A stretch of 64,000 nt of DNA from Flagellimonas myxillae (GCF_023502235.1 NZ_JAMFLY010000001.1:310001-374000), one strand, 5' to 3'; shown: positions 54,750-63,813, counted from the first letter of the stretch. Translations and numbers: made by a program. The notes: generated by a model from the letters alone, not told the origin.

Positions 54750-54787
54750 AATTCAAAGATTTGCATCAAACATAGTATTATAAATTT

Positions 54788-54821
54788 AGTTATACAACTA
54801 TAACTATAGTTATTTAACTAT
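54788..54821. promoter_or_regulatory. palindrome upstream of the serine hydrolase-blaI-blaR operon
   Basis: Perfect arms AACTATA (54796-54802) and TATAGTT (54805-54811) around AC, nested in an outer TAGTTA / TAACTA pair spanning 34 bp. It lies 39-72 bp upstream of the operon start and is the best operator candidate for the BlaI-like repressor. Confidence 0.55.
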
Positions 54822-54897
54822 TTATTTAGTTTTTATTTTGATGGGAATAGCCTTTTTATCATCAAATCTTCATCTATATTTACGGCAAAATTGACAC

Positions 54898-55836
54898 TTG
54901 GGAAATCTACTATTTATTGTATTAGGCCTTGTTTTGCTTATCATTGGCGGAAATTGGTTGTTGAAAGCTGCGGTGGCCTTGTCACTTAGATTGGCCATTC
55001 CCAAAATTGTGATTGGGATGACGGTGGTATCTTTTGCTACCTCGGCCCCAGAATTGATCGTTAGTGTAAATGCTGCCCTGGAAGGATTGCCCGATTTGTC
55101 CCTGGGGAATGTGGTTGGGTCCAACATTGCCAACTTGGGATTGGTTTTGGCCATTACCATACTCATGGGGCCTATCCAAGTCCGTAAGAGTTTTTACACT
55201 ACGGATTGGCCGGTAATGATGTTTGCTTCACTATTGTTTGTTGGGTTTATCTATTTCGATGGAAGACTTGAGCAATACGAGGGAATCATCTTTGTGGTTT
55301 TGCTGTTTTTGTTTTTGGTGTACCTGCTTCGGTTTCAAAAGACCGCAGTTGTGGATGAAATGCCGGAGGATGATGAAGTTCTTCCGCTTTACAAAACGGT
55401 CCTTTACTTAGGACTGGGCGGAACGGCATTGTGGGGCGGTTCGGAACTGTTGATCTACGGAGCGGAAAATATGGCCTTGGCCCTTGGGGTTAGTGATCGT
55501 ATTATTGGTATAACCATAGTATCGGTGGGAACAAGCATCCCCGAACTTGCAGCATCTATTATTGCCGTTATGAAAAAGGAAAAAGCAATTTCCCTCGGTA
55601 ATTTAATTGGTTCCAACATTTTCAACCTCTTCGCTGTGTTGGGGATTACCTCCATAATTACCCCCATAACAGTTGTAGATCAAGGACTCTTGACCAGCGA
55701 TGTTTTCTGGATGCTCGGAATCTCTTTCCTGATTTTGCCCTTGGTCTTTTTCCCCAAAGGCTTACGATTGGGCTGGAGGGATGGCATTGTACTATTGATA
55801 GGATATGCTGCCTTCCTGTATTTTACGGTGAGTTAG
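54898..55836 (+). CDS. calcium/sodium antiporter (CaCA, YrbG type)
   Basis: A 312-aa inner-membrane exchanger with about ten helices and the two inverted alpha repeats: FATSAPELIVSVNAAL with LGNVVGSNIANLGLVL, and VGTSIPELAASIIAVM with LGNLIGSNIFNLFAVLG. The start read here is TTG (MGNLLFIVLGLVLLIIGG) because no suitable ATG exists. It moves Ca2+ out against Na+ or H+. The serine hydrolase operon is divergent. Confidence 0.92.
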   Translation: MGNLLFIVLGLVLLIIGGNWLLKAAVALSLRLAIPKIVIGMTVVSFATSAPELIVSVNAALEGLPDLSLGNVVGSNIANLGLVLAITILMGPIQVRKSFYTTDWPVMMFASLLFVGFIYFDGRLEQYEGIIFVVLLFLFLVYLLRFQKTAVVDEMPEDDEVLPLYKTVLYLGLGGTALWGGSELLIYGAENMALALGVSDRIIGITIVSVGTSIPELAASIIAVMKKEKAISLGNLIGSNIFNLFAVLGITSIITPITVVDQGLLTSDVFWMLGISFLILPLVFFPKGLRLGWRDGIVLLIGYAAFLYFTVS

Positions 55837-55925
55837 TGGTTTTAGTGGAATAGTGATTTGGAGTGAGATAGTGATTTAGTGCGGGCGAGTGTTGTAAGTG
55901 GGTTAGTGTTTTAGTGTGGACTAGT
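55837..55925 (+). repeat. degenerate repeat of GTGATTTAGTG / GTTAGTG units
   Basis: Imperfect copies of AGTGATTTAGTG and GGGTTAGTGTTTTAGTG directly follow the antiporter stop. No gene is seen. Confidence 0.6.
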
Positions 55926-55974
55926 GGACGTTAAAACGTTGTAGGTATATGATCTATTCCATTCATAAATTACC

Positions 55975-56122
55975 AAATCGATACATTTTCACATTGATTC
56001 AATCCCAATTTCCACATTGGTTCATTCCCACATTGGTCCATTCCCAAATTCCCACATTGATCAATTCCCACATTGATAAATTATCACATTGACTCATTGC
56101 CAAATTCCCACATTGATACAAA
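55975..56122. repeat. degenerate array of CACATTG units
   Basis: Seven CACATTG cores at irregular spacing, embedded in ATTCCCACATTGATTCATT-like units that vary in spacer. It is not a CRISPR, since units are short, unequal and degenerate. It fills the 362-bp gap between the antiporter and the GSII gene together with the repeat at 55837 and the GSII terminator. Confidence 0.75.
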
Positions 56123-56139
56123 ACCTGTATCTCCAAAAC

Positions 56140-56164
56140 AAAAAAACCGCCCCTAGTGGGACGG
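56140..56164 (-). terminator. terminator after the GSII gene
   Basis: CCGCCCC / GGGACGG stem with one mismatch and a TAGT loop, followed leftward by a run of seven or more T. Confidence 0.7.
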
Positions 56165-56198
56165 CTTATAATTGATAAACAACAACTAATTTTATAAA

Positions 56199-57209
56199 CT
56201 ATACGGCTGCGGACTTAACAGTTTTAATGATTCTTCCCGCAATTTTGTATGGATCTCCATTTGAAGCTGGTCTTCTGTCCTCCAACCATCCTTTCCATCC
56301 TTTTTCCACTGTAATAATAGGAATTCTGATAGATGCACCACGGTCAGATACACCATAAGAGAAATCCGATACATGGGCAGTCTCGTGCAATCCGGTCAAA
56401 CGTTCGTCATTAAACTCTCCATAAACGTCAATATGTTCTTCGGTAACAGGTCTAAATGCTTCACATATTTTTTCGTAAATCTCCTTAGATCCACAAGTTC
56501 TTAAAGTAGTATTGGAGAAATTGGCGTGCATTCCGGAACCGTTCCAATCTCCTTTTACTGGCTTGGGGTGGTATTCAATATAGTAGCCATACTTTTCAGT
56601 AAGTCTGTCCAAAAGGTAACGAGCAATCCAAATTTCGTCACCCGCCTTTTTGGCTCCTTTGGCAAATAATTGGAATTCCCATTGCCCAGGCGCAACCTCT
56701 TGGTTGATCCCTTCAAAGTTCAATCCTGCCTCAATACATAAATCGGCATGTTCTTCAACCAAATCCCTGCCCCAAGTGTATCTACCACCAACAGAGCAAT
56801 AGTATTTACCTTGTGGACCAGGGAACCCTCCGCGAGGAAATCCTAAAGGTAAATCGGTTTTGGTATCCATTAAAAAATACTCTTGTTCAAAGCCAAACCA
56901 GAAGTCATTATCATCATCATCAATGGTTGCCCTGGCGTTGGAAGTGTGTGGTGTACCATCGGCATTTAAAACTTCTGCCATGACCAACCAGCCGTTCTTT
57001 CGTACGGGGTCAGGGTAAATAGCAACAGGCTTTAACAAACAATCAGAAGAACCTCCAGATGCTTGTTCAGTGGAAGAACCATCAAAGGACCATAAAGGAC
57101 AATCTTCCAGTTTACCACTAAAATCGTCTTCAATTTTAGTTTTGCTCCTCATGTTTTGAGTTGGTTGATGGCCATCCAACCAGATGTATTCTAATTTAGA
57201 TTTGCTCAT
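56199..57209 (-). CDS. glutamine synthetase, type II (eukaryotic-like)
   Basis: Forms glutamine from glutamate, ammonia and ATP. At 336 aa it is the short GSII type, not the usual bacterial GSI. The beta-grasp start (LEYIWLDGHQPTQNMRSKTK), WSFDGSSTEQASGGSSDCLL, metal-binding FGFEQEYFLMD, NQEVAPGQWEFQL, WNGSGMHANFSNT and DRGASIRIPI are intact. It is divergent from a GSIII gene; a TACTTTTG -7 element lies at 57250-57257. Confidence 0.95.
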   Translation of the reverse strand: MSKSKLEYIWLDGHQPTQNMRSKTKIEDDFSGKLEDCPLWSFDGSSTEQASGGSSDCLLKPVAIYPDPVRKNGWLVMAEVLNADGTPHTSNARATIDDDDNDFWFGFEQEYFLMDTKTDLPLGFPRGGFPGPQGKYYCSVGGRYTWGRDLVEEHADLCIEAGLNFEGINQEVAPGQWEFQLFAKGAKKAGDEIWIARYLLDRLTEKYGYYIEYHPKPVKGDWNGSGMHANFSNTTLRTCGSKEIYEKICEAFRPVTEEHIDVYGEFNDERLTGLHETAHVSDFSYGVSDRGASIRIPIITVEKGWKGWLEDRRPASNGDPYKIAGRIIKTVKSAAV

Positions 57210-57249
57210 AATTGCGGTCGTTATTTTGTTCTCAAAAAATTTAAAGAAA

Positions 57250-57257
57250 CAAAAGTA
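57250..57257 (-). promoter_or_regulatory. -7 element TACTTTTG for the GSII gene
   Basis: Matches TAnnTTTG on the leftward strand, 41 bp upstream of the GSII ATG. No TTG at the standard -33 spacing was seen. Confidence 0.4.
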
Positions 57258-57396
57258 TGTTTTTCAGTTGATAATACGCATTTTAAAGGGTTAAAATCGC
57301 TATTACATCAATATGTTTTATCGAACCCCCAATTTTGAGGGGGTTAAACATAAAAAAAAGTAATTTTTGCAACATATATTATTAAATTGATAATCG

Positions 57397-57404
57397 TAGT
57401 TTTG
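57397..57404 (+). promoter_or_regulatory. -7 element TAGTTTTG for the GSIII gene
   Basis: Matches TAnnTTTG, 21 bp before the GSIII ATG in the shared divergent region. Confidence 0.4.
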
Positions 57405-57424
57405 TGTTTTAAAAGAAATAACCA

Positions 57425-59611
57425 ATGGCAAACACCAGATTTGGGGCAATAACAGAAAGCGGAAAAAGAAGTCACTCCAAAATAGAAGAAACTGGAAGAC
57501 GATCACAATTGTTCGGACAACAAGTGTTCAATGAGGAGAAAATGCTTCAATTTTTAACCAAGGAAGCTTTGGAAAAGGTCAAATCGGCCATTTTTCAGGG
57601 CAGCAAAATAGACCGTAAGATTGCGGATCAGGTTGCGGAGGGAATGAAGGCTTGGGCATTGTCCATGGGGGCGACCCACTATACCCACTGGTTCCAGCCC
57701 TTAACGGGGTCCACAGCAGAAAAGCACGATGCATTTTTTGATATCCTACCGGACGGTAGGGCTATGGAAAAGTTTGGGGGCGCACAACTGGTACAGCAAG
57801 AACCGGATGCATCCAGTTTTCCAAGTGGGGGAATCCGAAATACCTTTGAGGCCAGAGGATATACCGCATGGGATCCCACCTCTCCGGCTTTCATTTACAA
57901 AACAACGCTTTGTATCCCCACGATTTTTGTTGCCTATACGGGAGAGGCACTGGACAACAAGGCCCCTTTGCTTCGAGCTTTGCACGCCATAGATGAGGCG
58001 GCTACCGGTGTGGCCCAATATTTCGACAAAAATGTGCGGAAAGTATACGCTACCCTGGGCTGGGAACAAGAATATTTTCTGATAGATAAGGCATTGGCAA
58101 AGTCCCGATTGGATTTGGTCCTGACCGGTAGAACCATGGTCGGAAACGCAGCAGCTAAGGGACAACAGTTGGATGACCATTATTTTGGCGTGATACCCGC
58201 CCGGGCCTTGAGCTTTATGAGCGATTTGGAAAAGCAGTGCACCAAATTGGGCATTCCCGTAAAAACAAGGCACAACGAGGTGGCGCCCAACCAGTTTGAG
58301 CTGGCGCCTGTTTTTGAGGAGGCCAACCTTTCTGTGGACCACAACCTGTTACTTATGGATGTGATGGAGGAAATTGCCGACCGCCATAATTTTACGGTAC
58401 TGTTCCATGAAAAACCTTTTGCCGGGGTTAATGGTTCAGGGAAACACAACAATTGGTCATTGGCTACAGATACAGGGGTCAATCTGTTGAGTCCAGGTTC
58501 CACACCCATGAAAAATCTACAGTTCCTGACCTTTTTTGTAAATACCATTAAAGCGGTGGATACGTACGAGGAACTTTTGCGTTCGTCCATAGCCTCGGCC
58601 AGCAATGACCATCGTTTGGGTGCAAATGAAGCTCCACCGGCCATCCTTTCCATATTTATTGGGAAGCAGCTGAGCGATGTGCTCGACGAACTGGAAGGAG
58701 TGTCGCAAGGAAAGCTGTCTCCGCAGGAGAAAACGGAGCTAAAGCTCAACGTGGTAGGGAAGATCCCAGAAATCCTTTTGGACAATACGGATAGGAATAG
58801 AACCTCCCCCTTTGCCTTTACCGGGAACAAATTTGAGATGCGTGGCGTTGGGTCCAAGACCAATTGCGCAAAACCCATGACCATTCTAAATACAATTGTG
58901 GCCAAACAACTGTCCGACTTCAAAAAAGAAGTGGATGCACTGATTGGTAAAAAGAATCTAAAGAAAGATGAAGCCGTGTTCAATGTGCTTCGGGAATACA
59001 TAAAAACTTCAAAAAGAATTCGGTTCGATGGCGATGGCTATGGCGACGAATGGCAGGATGAGGCACGCAAGCGAAAACTGAGCAATAACAAAAACACCCC
59101 AGAGGCGCTTCAAGTGCTTACCTCCAAAGATAGTATTGCCTTGTTCAAGGAGATGGGAGTGCTGAGCGAGGTGGAGTTAAAGGCCCACCAGGAAGTGGAA
59201 TTGGATGCCTATGTGCTGCACATGCAGATTGAGGGCAGGGTGTTGAGTGAAATGGTCTATAACCATATTATTCCAGCAGCGATTGGCTATCAGAATGCCT
59301 TATTGGAGAACGTAAGGGGACTAAAGGAGGTTTATGGCGCAGTGTATAACAAGGTGGCCGAAAGTCAGCTCAATATATTGGAACAGATTGGGGAGCACCT
59401 TGGCGAAATTAAAAAACAAACGGATGAAATGAACGCTGCACGCCGTCGTGCCAATGCACTCTCCACCGTGAACAAAAAAGCACAGGCCTATTGCGACAAT
59501 GTAAAACCTTTCTTTGAATCGATTAGGGAACAATCCGATAAACTGGAAAAATTGATTTCGGACGAACTCTGGCCCTTTACGAAGTATAGGGAACTTCTCT
59601 TTGCAAAATAA
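57425..59611 (+). CDS. glnN: glutamine synthetase, type III
   Basis: A 728-aa glutamine synthetase of the large GSIII class. The N-terminal signature region FGAITESGKRSHSKIEETG is followed by THYTHWFQPLTGSTAEKHDAFF, SSFPSGGIRNTFEARGYTAW, YATLGWEQEYFLIDKALA, RHNEVAPNQFELAPVFEEAN and FAGVNGSGKHNNWSLATDTG. It is a separate family from the divergent GSII, so the strain keeps two unlike enzymes for ammonia assimilation. The following dehydratase gene begins 6 bp after the stop. Confidence 0.96.
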   Translation: MANTRFGAITESGKRSHSKIEETGRRSQLFGQQVFNEEKMLQFLTKEALEKVKSAIFQGSKIDRKIADQVAEGMKAWALSMGATHYTHWFQPLTGSTAEKHDAFFDILPDGRAMEKFGGAQLVQQEPDASSFPSGGIRNTFEARGYTAWDPTSPAFIYKTTLCIPTIFVAYTGEALDNKAPLLRALHAIDEAATGVAQYFDKNVRKVYATLGWEQEYFLIDKALAKSRLDLVLTGRTMVGNAAAKGQQLDDHYFGVIPARALSFMSDLEKQCTKLGIPVKTRHNEVAPNQFELAPVFEEANLSVDHNLLLMDVMEEIADRHNFTVLFHEKPFAGVNGSGKHNNWSLATDTGVNLLSPGSTPMKNLQFLTFFVNTIKAVDTYEELLRSSIASASNDHRLGANEAPPAILSIFIGKQLSDVLDELEGVSQGKLSPQEKTELKLNVVGKIPEILLDNTDRNRTSPFAFTGNKFEMRGVGSKTNCAKPMTILNTIVAKQLSDFKKEVDALIGKKNLKKDEAVFNVLREYIKTSKRIRFDGDGYGDEWQDEARKRKLSNNKNTPEALQVLTSKDSIALFKEMGVLSEVELKAHQEVELDAYVLHMQIEGRVLSEMVYNHIIPAAIGYQNALLENVRGLKEVYGAVYNKVAESQLNILEQIGEHLGEIKKQTDEMNAARRRANALSTVNKKAQAYCDNVKPFFESIREQSDKLEKLISDELWPFTKYRELLFAK

Positions 59612-59616
59612 TCGCC

Positions 59617-60609
59617 ATGGCATTGGAAATTAAGCAGGTTGAAAAGGCGAGGACCCGTATTGCCAAATTTGTCCACAATACCCCTGTGCTCACCTCATCT
59701 ATATTAAATCAATGGCTGGGGCACGAGATATATTTCAAAGCTGAAAACTTTCAGAAAATTGGGGCCTTTAAGGTTAGGGGAGCTTGCAATACCCTGGCTT
59801 GGTTAAAGGAGCGTGGTCAAAGCCCGAACCATATAGTGGCCAATAGTTCCGGTAACCATGCCCAAGCAGTAGCATTTGCAGCAAAACGTTTTGGGTTGTC
59901 CGCCACTATTTTTATGCCGGAATACTCTTCCCAAGTGAAAATACAAGCCACAAAATCCTATGGTGCAGAGGTAGTACTAAGCAAAACCCGGGATATCACC
60001 GATGAAAAAGTTCGGGAGGCCGCCCAAAAGGAAGGGACCTATTGGATTCCCCCCTATAATCATGAGCAAGTTGTTTACGGGCAGGGCACTGCGGCCTATG
60101 AAGCGCTATCTGATGTATCCGAAGTAGATGCGGTTTTTGCACCTTGTGGAGGGGGCGGTTTGCTTTCCGGAACCCTAATTGCAGCAAGGGGGCTCTACCC
60201 AAAAACAGAAGTCCATGGTGTGGAACCCTTACTGGCAAACGATGCAGCCCAGTCGTTACAAACAGGGAAAATCCAGAGATTGTCCGGAATTCCGGATACC
60301 TTGGCCGACGGGGCCATGACGATGGCCGTGGGGGATATAACCTTTGAATATTTAAAGCAATTGGACGGTTTTCATGAAGTTTCCGAGGAAAAAATGAAAT
60401 ACTGGACGCAATGGCTGACACATCTCCTAAAATGCCGAATTGAACCGACCAGCGCGATGACCATGGGTGGGGTTTGTCAATGGTTAAAGGGGGTATCCGG
60501 CAGGAAAAAAGTTCTTGTAATACTCTCGGGAGGCAATCTTGATCAGCAAACCACCAACAAAATTTGGGCAGAAGACCATTTAGGCAACCCTCCACTCGAT
60601 TTGTTGTAA
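59617..60609 (+). CDS. threonine/serine dehydratase-like PLP enzyme (or serine racemase)
   Basis: A 330-aa fold type II PLP enzyme. The PLP lysine is K52 in KIGAFKVRGACN, with SSGNHAQAVAFAAKRFG and the glycine loop CGGGGLLSGTLIAA, and the final ILSGGNLD. The size and absence of a regulatory ACT domain fit a catabolic threonine ammonia-lyase or serine racemase. It starts 6 bp after the GSIII stop, so both may be co-transcribed; ammonia released by deamination could feed glutamine synthetase, which is inference. Confidence 0.9.
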   Translation: MALEIKQVEKARTRIAKFVHNTPVLTSSILNQWLGHEIYFKAENFQKIGAFKVRGACNTLAWLKERGQSPNHIVANSSGNHAQAVAFAAKRFGLSATIFMPEYSSQVKIQATKSYGAEVVLSKTRDITDEKVREAAQKEGTYWIPPYNHEQVVYGQGTAAYEALSDVSEVDAVFAPCGGGGLLSGTLIAARGLYPKTEVHGVEPLLANDAAQSLQTGKIQRLSGIPDTLADGAMTMAVGDITFEYLKQLDGFHEVSEEKMKYWTQWLTHLLKCRIEPTSAMTMGGVCQWLKGVSGRKKVLVILSGGNLDQQTTNKIWAEDHLGNPPLDLL

Positions 60610-60640
60610 AACAAGGGTGCCAAATAAAGGGTAGTTTCCC

Positions 60641-60648
60641 TATTTTTG
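60641..60648 (+). promoter_or_regulatory. -7 element TATTTTTG for purM
   Basis: Matches TAnnTTTG, 15 bp before the chosen purM ATG. Confidence 0.35.
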
Positions 60649-60662
60649 CCCAAAATCCACCT

Positions 60663-61841
60663 ATGTCCTCAGAAACCAGTAAAAGATATGCCCAAAGAGG
60701 GGTTTCAGCTTCCAAGGAAGATGTGCACAATGCAATAAAGAACATTGATAAAGGACTCTTTCCCAAGGCATTTTGCAAGATTGTACCCGATTACTTAACG
60801 GGCAGCGAGGACCATTGTTTGGTGATGCATGCCGACGGGGCCGGGACCAAATCTTCCTTGGCTTATATGTACTGGAAAGAAACCGGCGATGTTTCAGTGT
60901 GGAAGGGTATTGCACAAGATGCGCTGATTATGAACGTCGATGACCTTATCTGCGTTGGGGCTACCGATAACATCATGCTGTCCTCCACGATAGGGCGGAA
61001 CAAAAATCTGATTCCTGGAGAAGTAATTTCAGCCATTATTAATGGCGCGGAAGCGTTGATTTCCGATTTGGCGGAACACGGAATTGTTATCCATTCCACA
61101 GGGGGTGAAACTGCCGATGTGGGCGATTTGGTTCGGACCATTATTGTGGATTCCACCGTAACAGCTAGGATGAGGAGAGATCAGGTTATTGACAATGCCA
61201 ATATTAAAGCTGGTGATGTTATTGTTGGATTGGCCTCTTATGGGCAGTCCACCTATGAGTCCGAATACAACGGCGGAATGGGAAGTAATGGTCTTACCTC
61301 GGCCCGCCATGATGTTTTTGCCAAATATTTGGCGGAAAAATACCCGGAAAGCTTTGATGCTTCTGTACCTGAGGAATTGGTATATGCTGGGAATACCAAA
61401 TTGACGGATGCTGTGGCAGATGCACCTTTGGATGCCGGAAAATTGGTGCTTTCCCCAACACGGACTTATGCACCAATCATTAAAAGGGTTTTAGGGCAAT
61501 TTTCATCCAAGGAAATTCATGGAATGGTGCATTGCAGCGGAGGTGCGCAAACCAAAATTCTGCATTTTGTCGATAAGCTTCACATTGTCAAGGACAATCT
61601 TTTTCCAATTCCCCCACTGTTTAAATTGATTCAGGAGCAATCTGCTACGGATTGGAAAGAAATGTACCAAGTGTTCAACTGTGGGCACCGTATGGAACTT
61701 TATGTGGATGAAGCTGTGGTGAATGATATCATTTCAATTTCAAAGAGCTTCAACGTGGAAGCTCAGGTTATTGGAAGGGTAGAAGCGGGGCAGACGAAAA
61801 AATTGACCATCCAAAGTGAGTTCGGGAAGTTTGAATATTAG
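60663..61841 (+). CDS. purM: phosphoribosylformylglycinamidine cyclo-ligase (AIR synthase)
   Basis: Closes the imidazole ring in purine synthesis. The 392-aa product begins MSSETSKRYAQRGVSASKED; the frame opens upstream inside the preceding gene, but the ATG at 60663 follows a promoter-like TATTTTTG. Characteristic segments are VMHADGAGTKSSLAYMYWKE, MNVDDLICVGATDNIMLSST, HSTGGETADVGDLVRTIIVD, GLASYGQSTYESEYNGGMGS and HCSGGAQTKILHF. It is somewhat longer than E. coli PurM, as is usual in Bacteroidota. Confidence 0.9.
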   Translation: MSSETSKRYAQRGVSASKEDVHNAIKNIDKGLFPKAFCKIVPDYLTGSEDHCLVMHADGAGTKSSLAYMYWKETGDVSVWKGIAQDALIMNVDDLICVGATDNIMLSSTIGRNKNLIPGEVISAIINGAEALISDLAEHGIVIHSTGGETADVGDLVRTIIVDSTVTARMRRDQVIDNANIKAGDVIVGLASYGQSTYESEYNGGMGSNGLTSARHDVFAKYLAEKYPESFDASVPEELVYAGNTKLTDAVADAPLDAGKLVLSPTRTYAPIIKRVLGQFSSKEIHGMVHCSGGAQTKILHFVDKLHIVKDNLFPIPPLFKLIQEQSATDWKEMYQVFNCGHRMELYVDEAVVNDIISISKSFNVEAQVIGRVEAGQTKKLTIQSEFGKFEY

Positions 61842-61887
61842 CATACGAATCCTATCAAAATAGCGTTCTCTCTATAAACCCCACGCT

Positions 61888-62352
61888 ATGGAAAGAAAAA
61901 AGTTTCTAAGGAGTTTAGGCGCCGGTGCCGCATTTGCCCTTACTTTTCCCTGTTTAAATGGTTGTTCAAAAGATGCTGAAGGTGGCAATAGAATTGTGCC
62001 TTCGGGAGTGGACTTTACCATTGACCTATCTGCACCCTCGGCTGCTGCTTTGGGCAATAATGGTGGCTTCATAGAAGTTGCATCAAACGTTGCCGAAAAC
62101 GGATTGACCGATATTGTTATAGCCCGTAATTTGGAGGGTGAATTGGTGGCCGCAAGTTTAATATGCAGTCATCAAGGATATGCTGAAGTGGAATTTTCAA
62201 GCCAAGATGACGGTATTTTTTATTGCGATGTGCACGGTTCCCGCTTTAGTCAGAACGGAGCCCCTTTAAATCAAGTGGACAGCAATCCAGCGCGAGCTTT
62301 GAAAGTGTTTATGACCGAATTAGAGGGTACCACCTTAAGGATTTTCGAATAG
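61888..62352 (+). CDS. Rieske [2Fe-2S] lipoprotein
   Basis: A 154-aa electron carrier. Signal MERKKFLRSLGAGAAFALTF ends in a lipobox (LNGC, Cys26), so the protein is probably lipid-anchored outside the inner membrane. The Rieske ligands are Cys93 and His95 (CSHQG) and Cys113 and His116 (YCDVHGSRF). Two-Cys, two-His spacing is intact. It starts a group with a thioredoxin-like protein, ApbE and DUF4266, 46 bp after purM, and likely joins an extracytoplasmic electron-transfer path. Confidence 0.9.
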   Translation: MERKKFLRSLGAGAAFALTFPCLNGCSKDAEGGNRIVPSGVDFTIDLSAPSAAALGNNGGFIEVASNVAENGLTDIVIARNLEGELVAASLICSHQGYAEVEFSSQDDGIFYCDVHGSRFSQNGAPLNQVDSNPARALKVFMTELEGTTLRIFE

Positions 62353-62375
62353 TACAAACATTTTAGATTGGACCT

Positions 62376-62813
62376 ATGAGGCAATTGTTGATCATATTGG
62401 GCTGTATGTTTATGGGTTCCCTACAAGCCCAGAATTGGCAAGATAGTTTTGAGGATGCCTTGGCCTTGGCTAAAGATCAAGATAAACCCATTGTTTTGGT
62501 GTTTTCCGGGTCGGATTGGTGTGGTCCCTGCATTCGCTTAAAGCGTTCCATTCTGGAGACGGAGGACTTTATCAGCTATGCGGATAGCCATTATGTATTA
62601 TACAATGCCGATTTTCCCAGGAAAAAGAAAAACCAACTGTCGGAAGACAAGTTAAACAACAACAAATCCCTTTTTGCGGAATACAATCCCAAAGGATATT
62701 TTCCTTTGGTCGTGGTGTTGGACAAGGACCAAATGGTGCTTGGAAAAACAGGTTTCGATAGACGAGCCTCCCCAAAAGACTATATTGATTTGTTGGATGG
62801 ATTCATAAAATGA
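62376..62813 (+). CDS. thioredoxin-like protein, periplasmic
   Basis: A 145-aa thioredoxin-fold protein with a signal peptide (MRQLLIILGCMFMGSLQAQ) and the redox motif W48-C49-G50-P51-C52 in FSGSDWCGPCIRLKR. The insertion FPRKKKNQLSEDKLNNNK and the cis-Pro segment GYFPLVVVLDKD are visible. It is probably a periplasmic disulfide reductase or chaperone for the neighbouring redox proteins. It overlaps apbE by 4 bp (ATGA). Confidence 0.9.
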   Translation: MRQLLIILGCMFMGSLQAQNWQDSFEDALALAKDQDKPIVLVFSGSDWCGPCIRLKRSILETEDFISYADSHYVLYNADFPRKKKNQLSEDKLNNNKSLFAEYNPKGYFPLVVVLDKDQMVLGKTGFDRRASPKDYIDLLDGFIK

Positions 62814-63805
62814 AAAGGTTACTGGTCCTTTCTTGGGTACTGATGGGTTCCCTGTCCTTTGGACAGTCGGAAAAGGATGTGACCGTCAAAAGGACCCTAA
62901 AACTTATGGGCACGCGGTTTGAAATTACCGTGGTCGCCCCGAATGAGGAAATTGGTTATATCAATATTAATGAGGCCGTTTCTGAAATCAAACGCATTGA
63001 AAAAATTATTTCTTCCTGGGACGAAACCTCAGAAACTTCCCTAGTGAACAATAACGCCGGAATACAGCCGGTAAAGGTGAGCTCCGAACTCTTTGGTCTG
63101 GTGGAACGGGCAAAGAAAATATCTGAAATTACCGATGGGGCATTTGATATCTCCTATGCCTCCATGGATAGGATTTGGAAGTTTGATGGCACCATGGACC
63201 GCGCTCCTTCCGAAAAAGCGATCCAACTTTCCATATCGAAAATTGGCCATGAAAAAATTATCCTGGACTATAACGAACGGACCATTTTTTTATCGGAAAC
63301 CGGTATGCGGATTGGCTTTGGGGCTATAGGAAAAGGATATGCAGCCGATAGGGCCAAGGAACTCTTGGTGTCCAAACAGGTAAAAGGTGGCATTATCAAC
63401 GCCTCTGGTGACTTGACTACCTGGGGGACCAAGACCACTGGTGAAAAATGGTTGGTGGGTATTGCCAATCCATTGAGCAAGGAGAAGGTTTTTAGTTGGC
63501 TTCCTGTGGTGGAATCGTCGGTGGCAACATCGGGCAACTATGAAAAGTACATTGTCTTGAATGGGAAAAAGTATTCCCACATTATCGACCCTCGCTCTGG
63601 CTATCCCACTTCCGGAGTGCACAGTGTTTCGGTATTTGCAAAATATGCCGAACTCTGCGATGCCTTGGCCACGGCAGTTTTTATTATGGGAAAGGACAGC
63701 GGTATCCATTTGATCAATCAAATTGATGGCGTGGAAGTGGTGGTCGTGGATTCGGATAATAAGATCCATAAGAGCTCTGGAATCATGTTCAACAATAATC
63801 CCTAA
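62810..63805 (+). CDS. apbE: FAD:protein FMN transferase ApbE
   Basis: Attaches FMN covalently to a Thr or Ser of periplasmic redox proteins. The 331-aa product has a signal peptide (MKRLLVLSWVLMGSLSFGQ), the family motifs RTLKLMGTRFEITVVAPN, FGAIGKGYAADRAKELL, GIINASGDLTTWG and HIIDPRSGYPTSGVHSVSVF, and a terminal ADALATA-like segment (CDALATAVFIMG). Its flavinylated target is not in the window; it may be the next genes or elsewhere. Translation is coupled to the thioredoxin gene. Confidence 0.94.
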   Translation: MKRLLVLSWVLMGSLSFGQSEKDVTVKRTLKLMGTRFEITVVAPNEEIGYININEAVSEIKRIEKIISSWDETSETSLVNNNAGIQPVKVSSELFGLVERAKKISEITDGAFDISYASMDRIWKFDGTMDRAPSEKAIQLSISKIGHEKIILDYNERTIFLSETGMRIGFGAIGKGYAADRAKELLVSKQVKGGIINASGDLTTWGTKTTGEKWLVGIANPLSKEKVFSWLPVVESSVATSGNYEKYIVLNGKKYSHIIDPRSGYPTSGVHSVSVFAKYAELCDALATAVFIMGKDSGIHLINQIDGVEVVVVDSDNKIHKSSGIMFNNNP

Positions 63806-63813
63806 TTTTAAGT

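Noticed and set aside
55975-56122. Possible CRISPR array
   Set aside because: Repeat units are short, unequal and degenerate, with no uniform spacers and no cas genes in the window.
57746-58342. 198-codon leftward frame inside the GSIII gene
   Set aside because: It is antisense to well-conserved GSIII motifs and has no recognisable domain.
58180-59001. 273-codon leftward Ser-rich frame inside the GSIII gene
   Set aside because: It is an antisense shadow; GSIII coding sequence accounts for this DNA.
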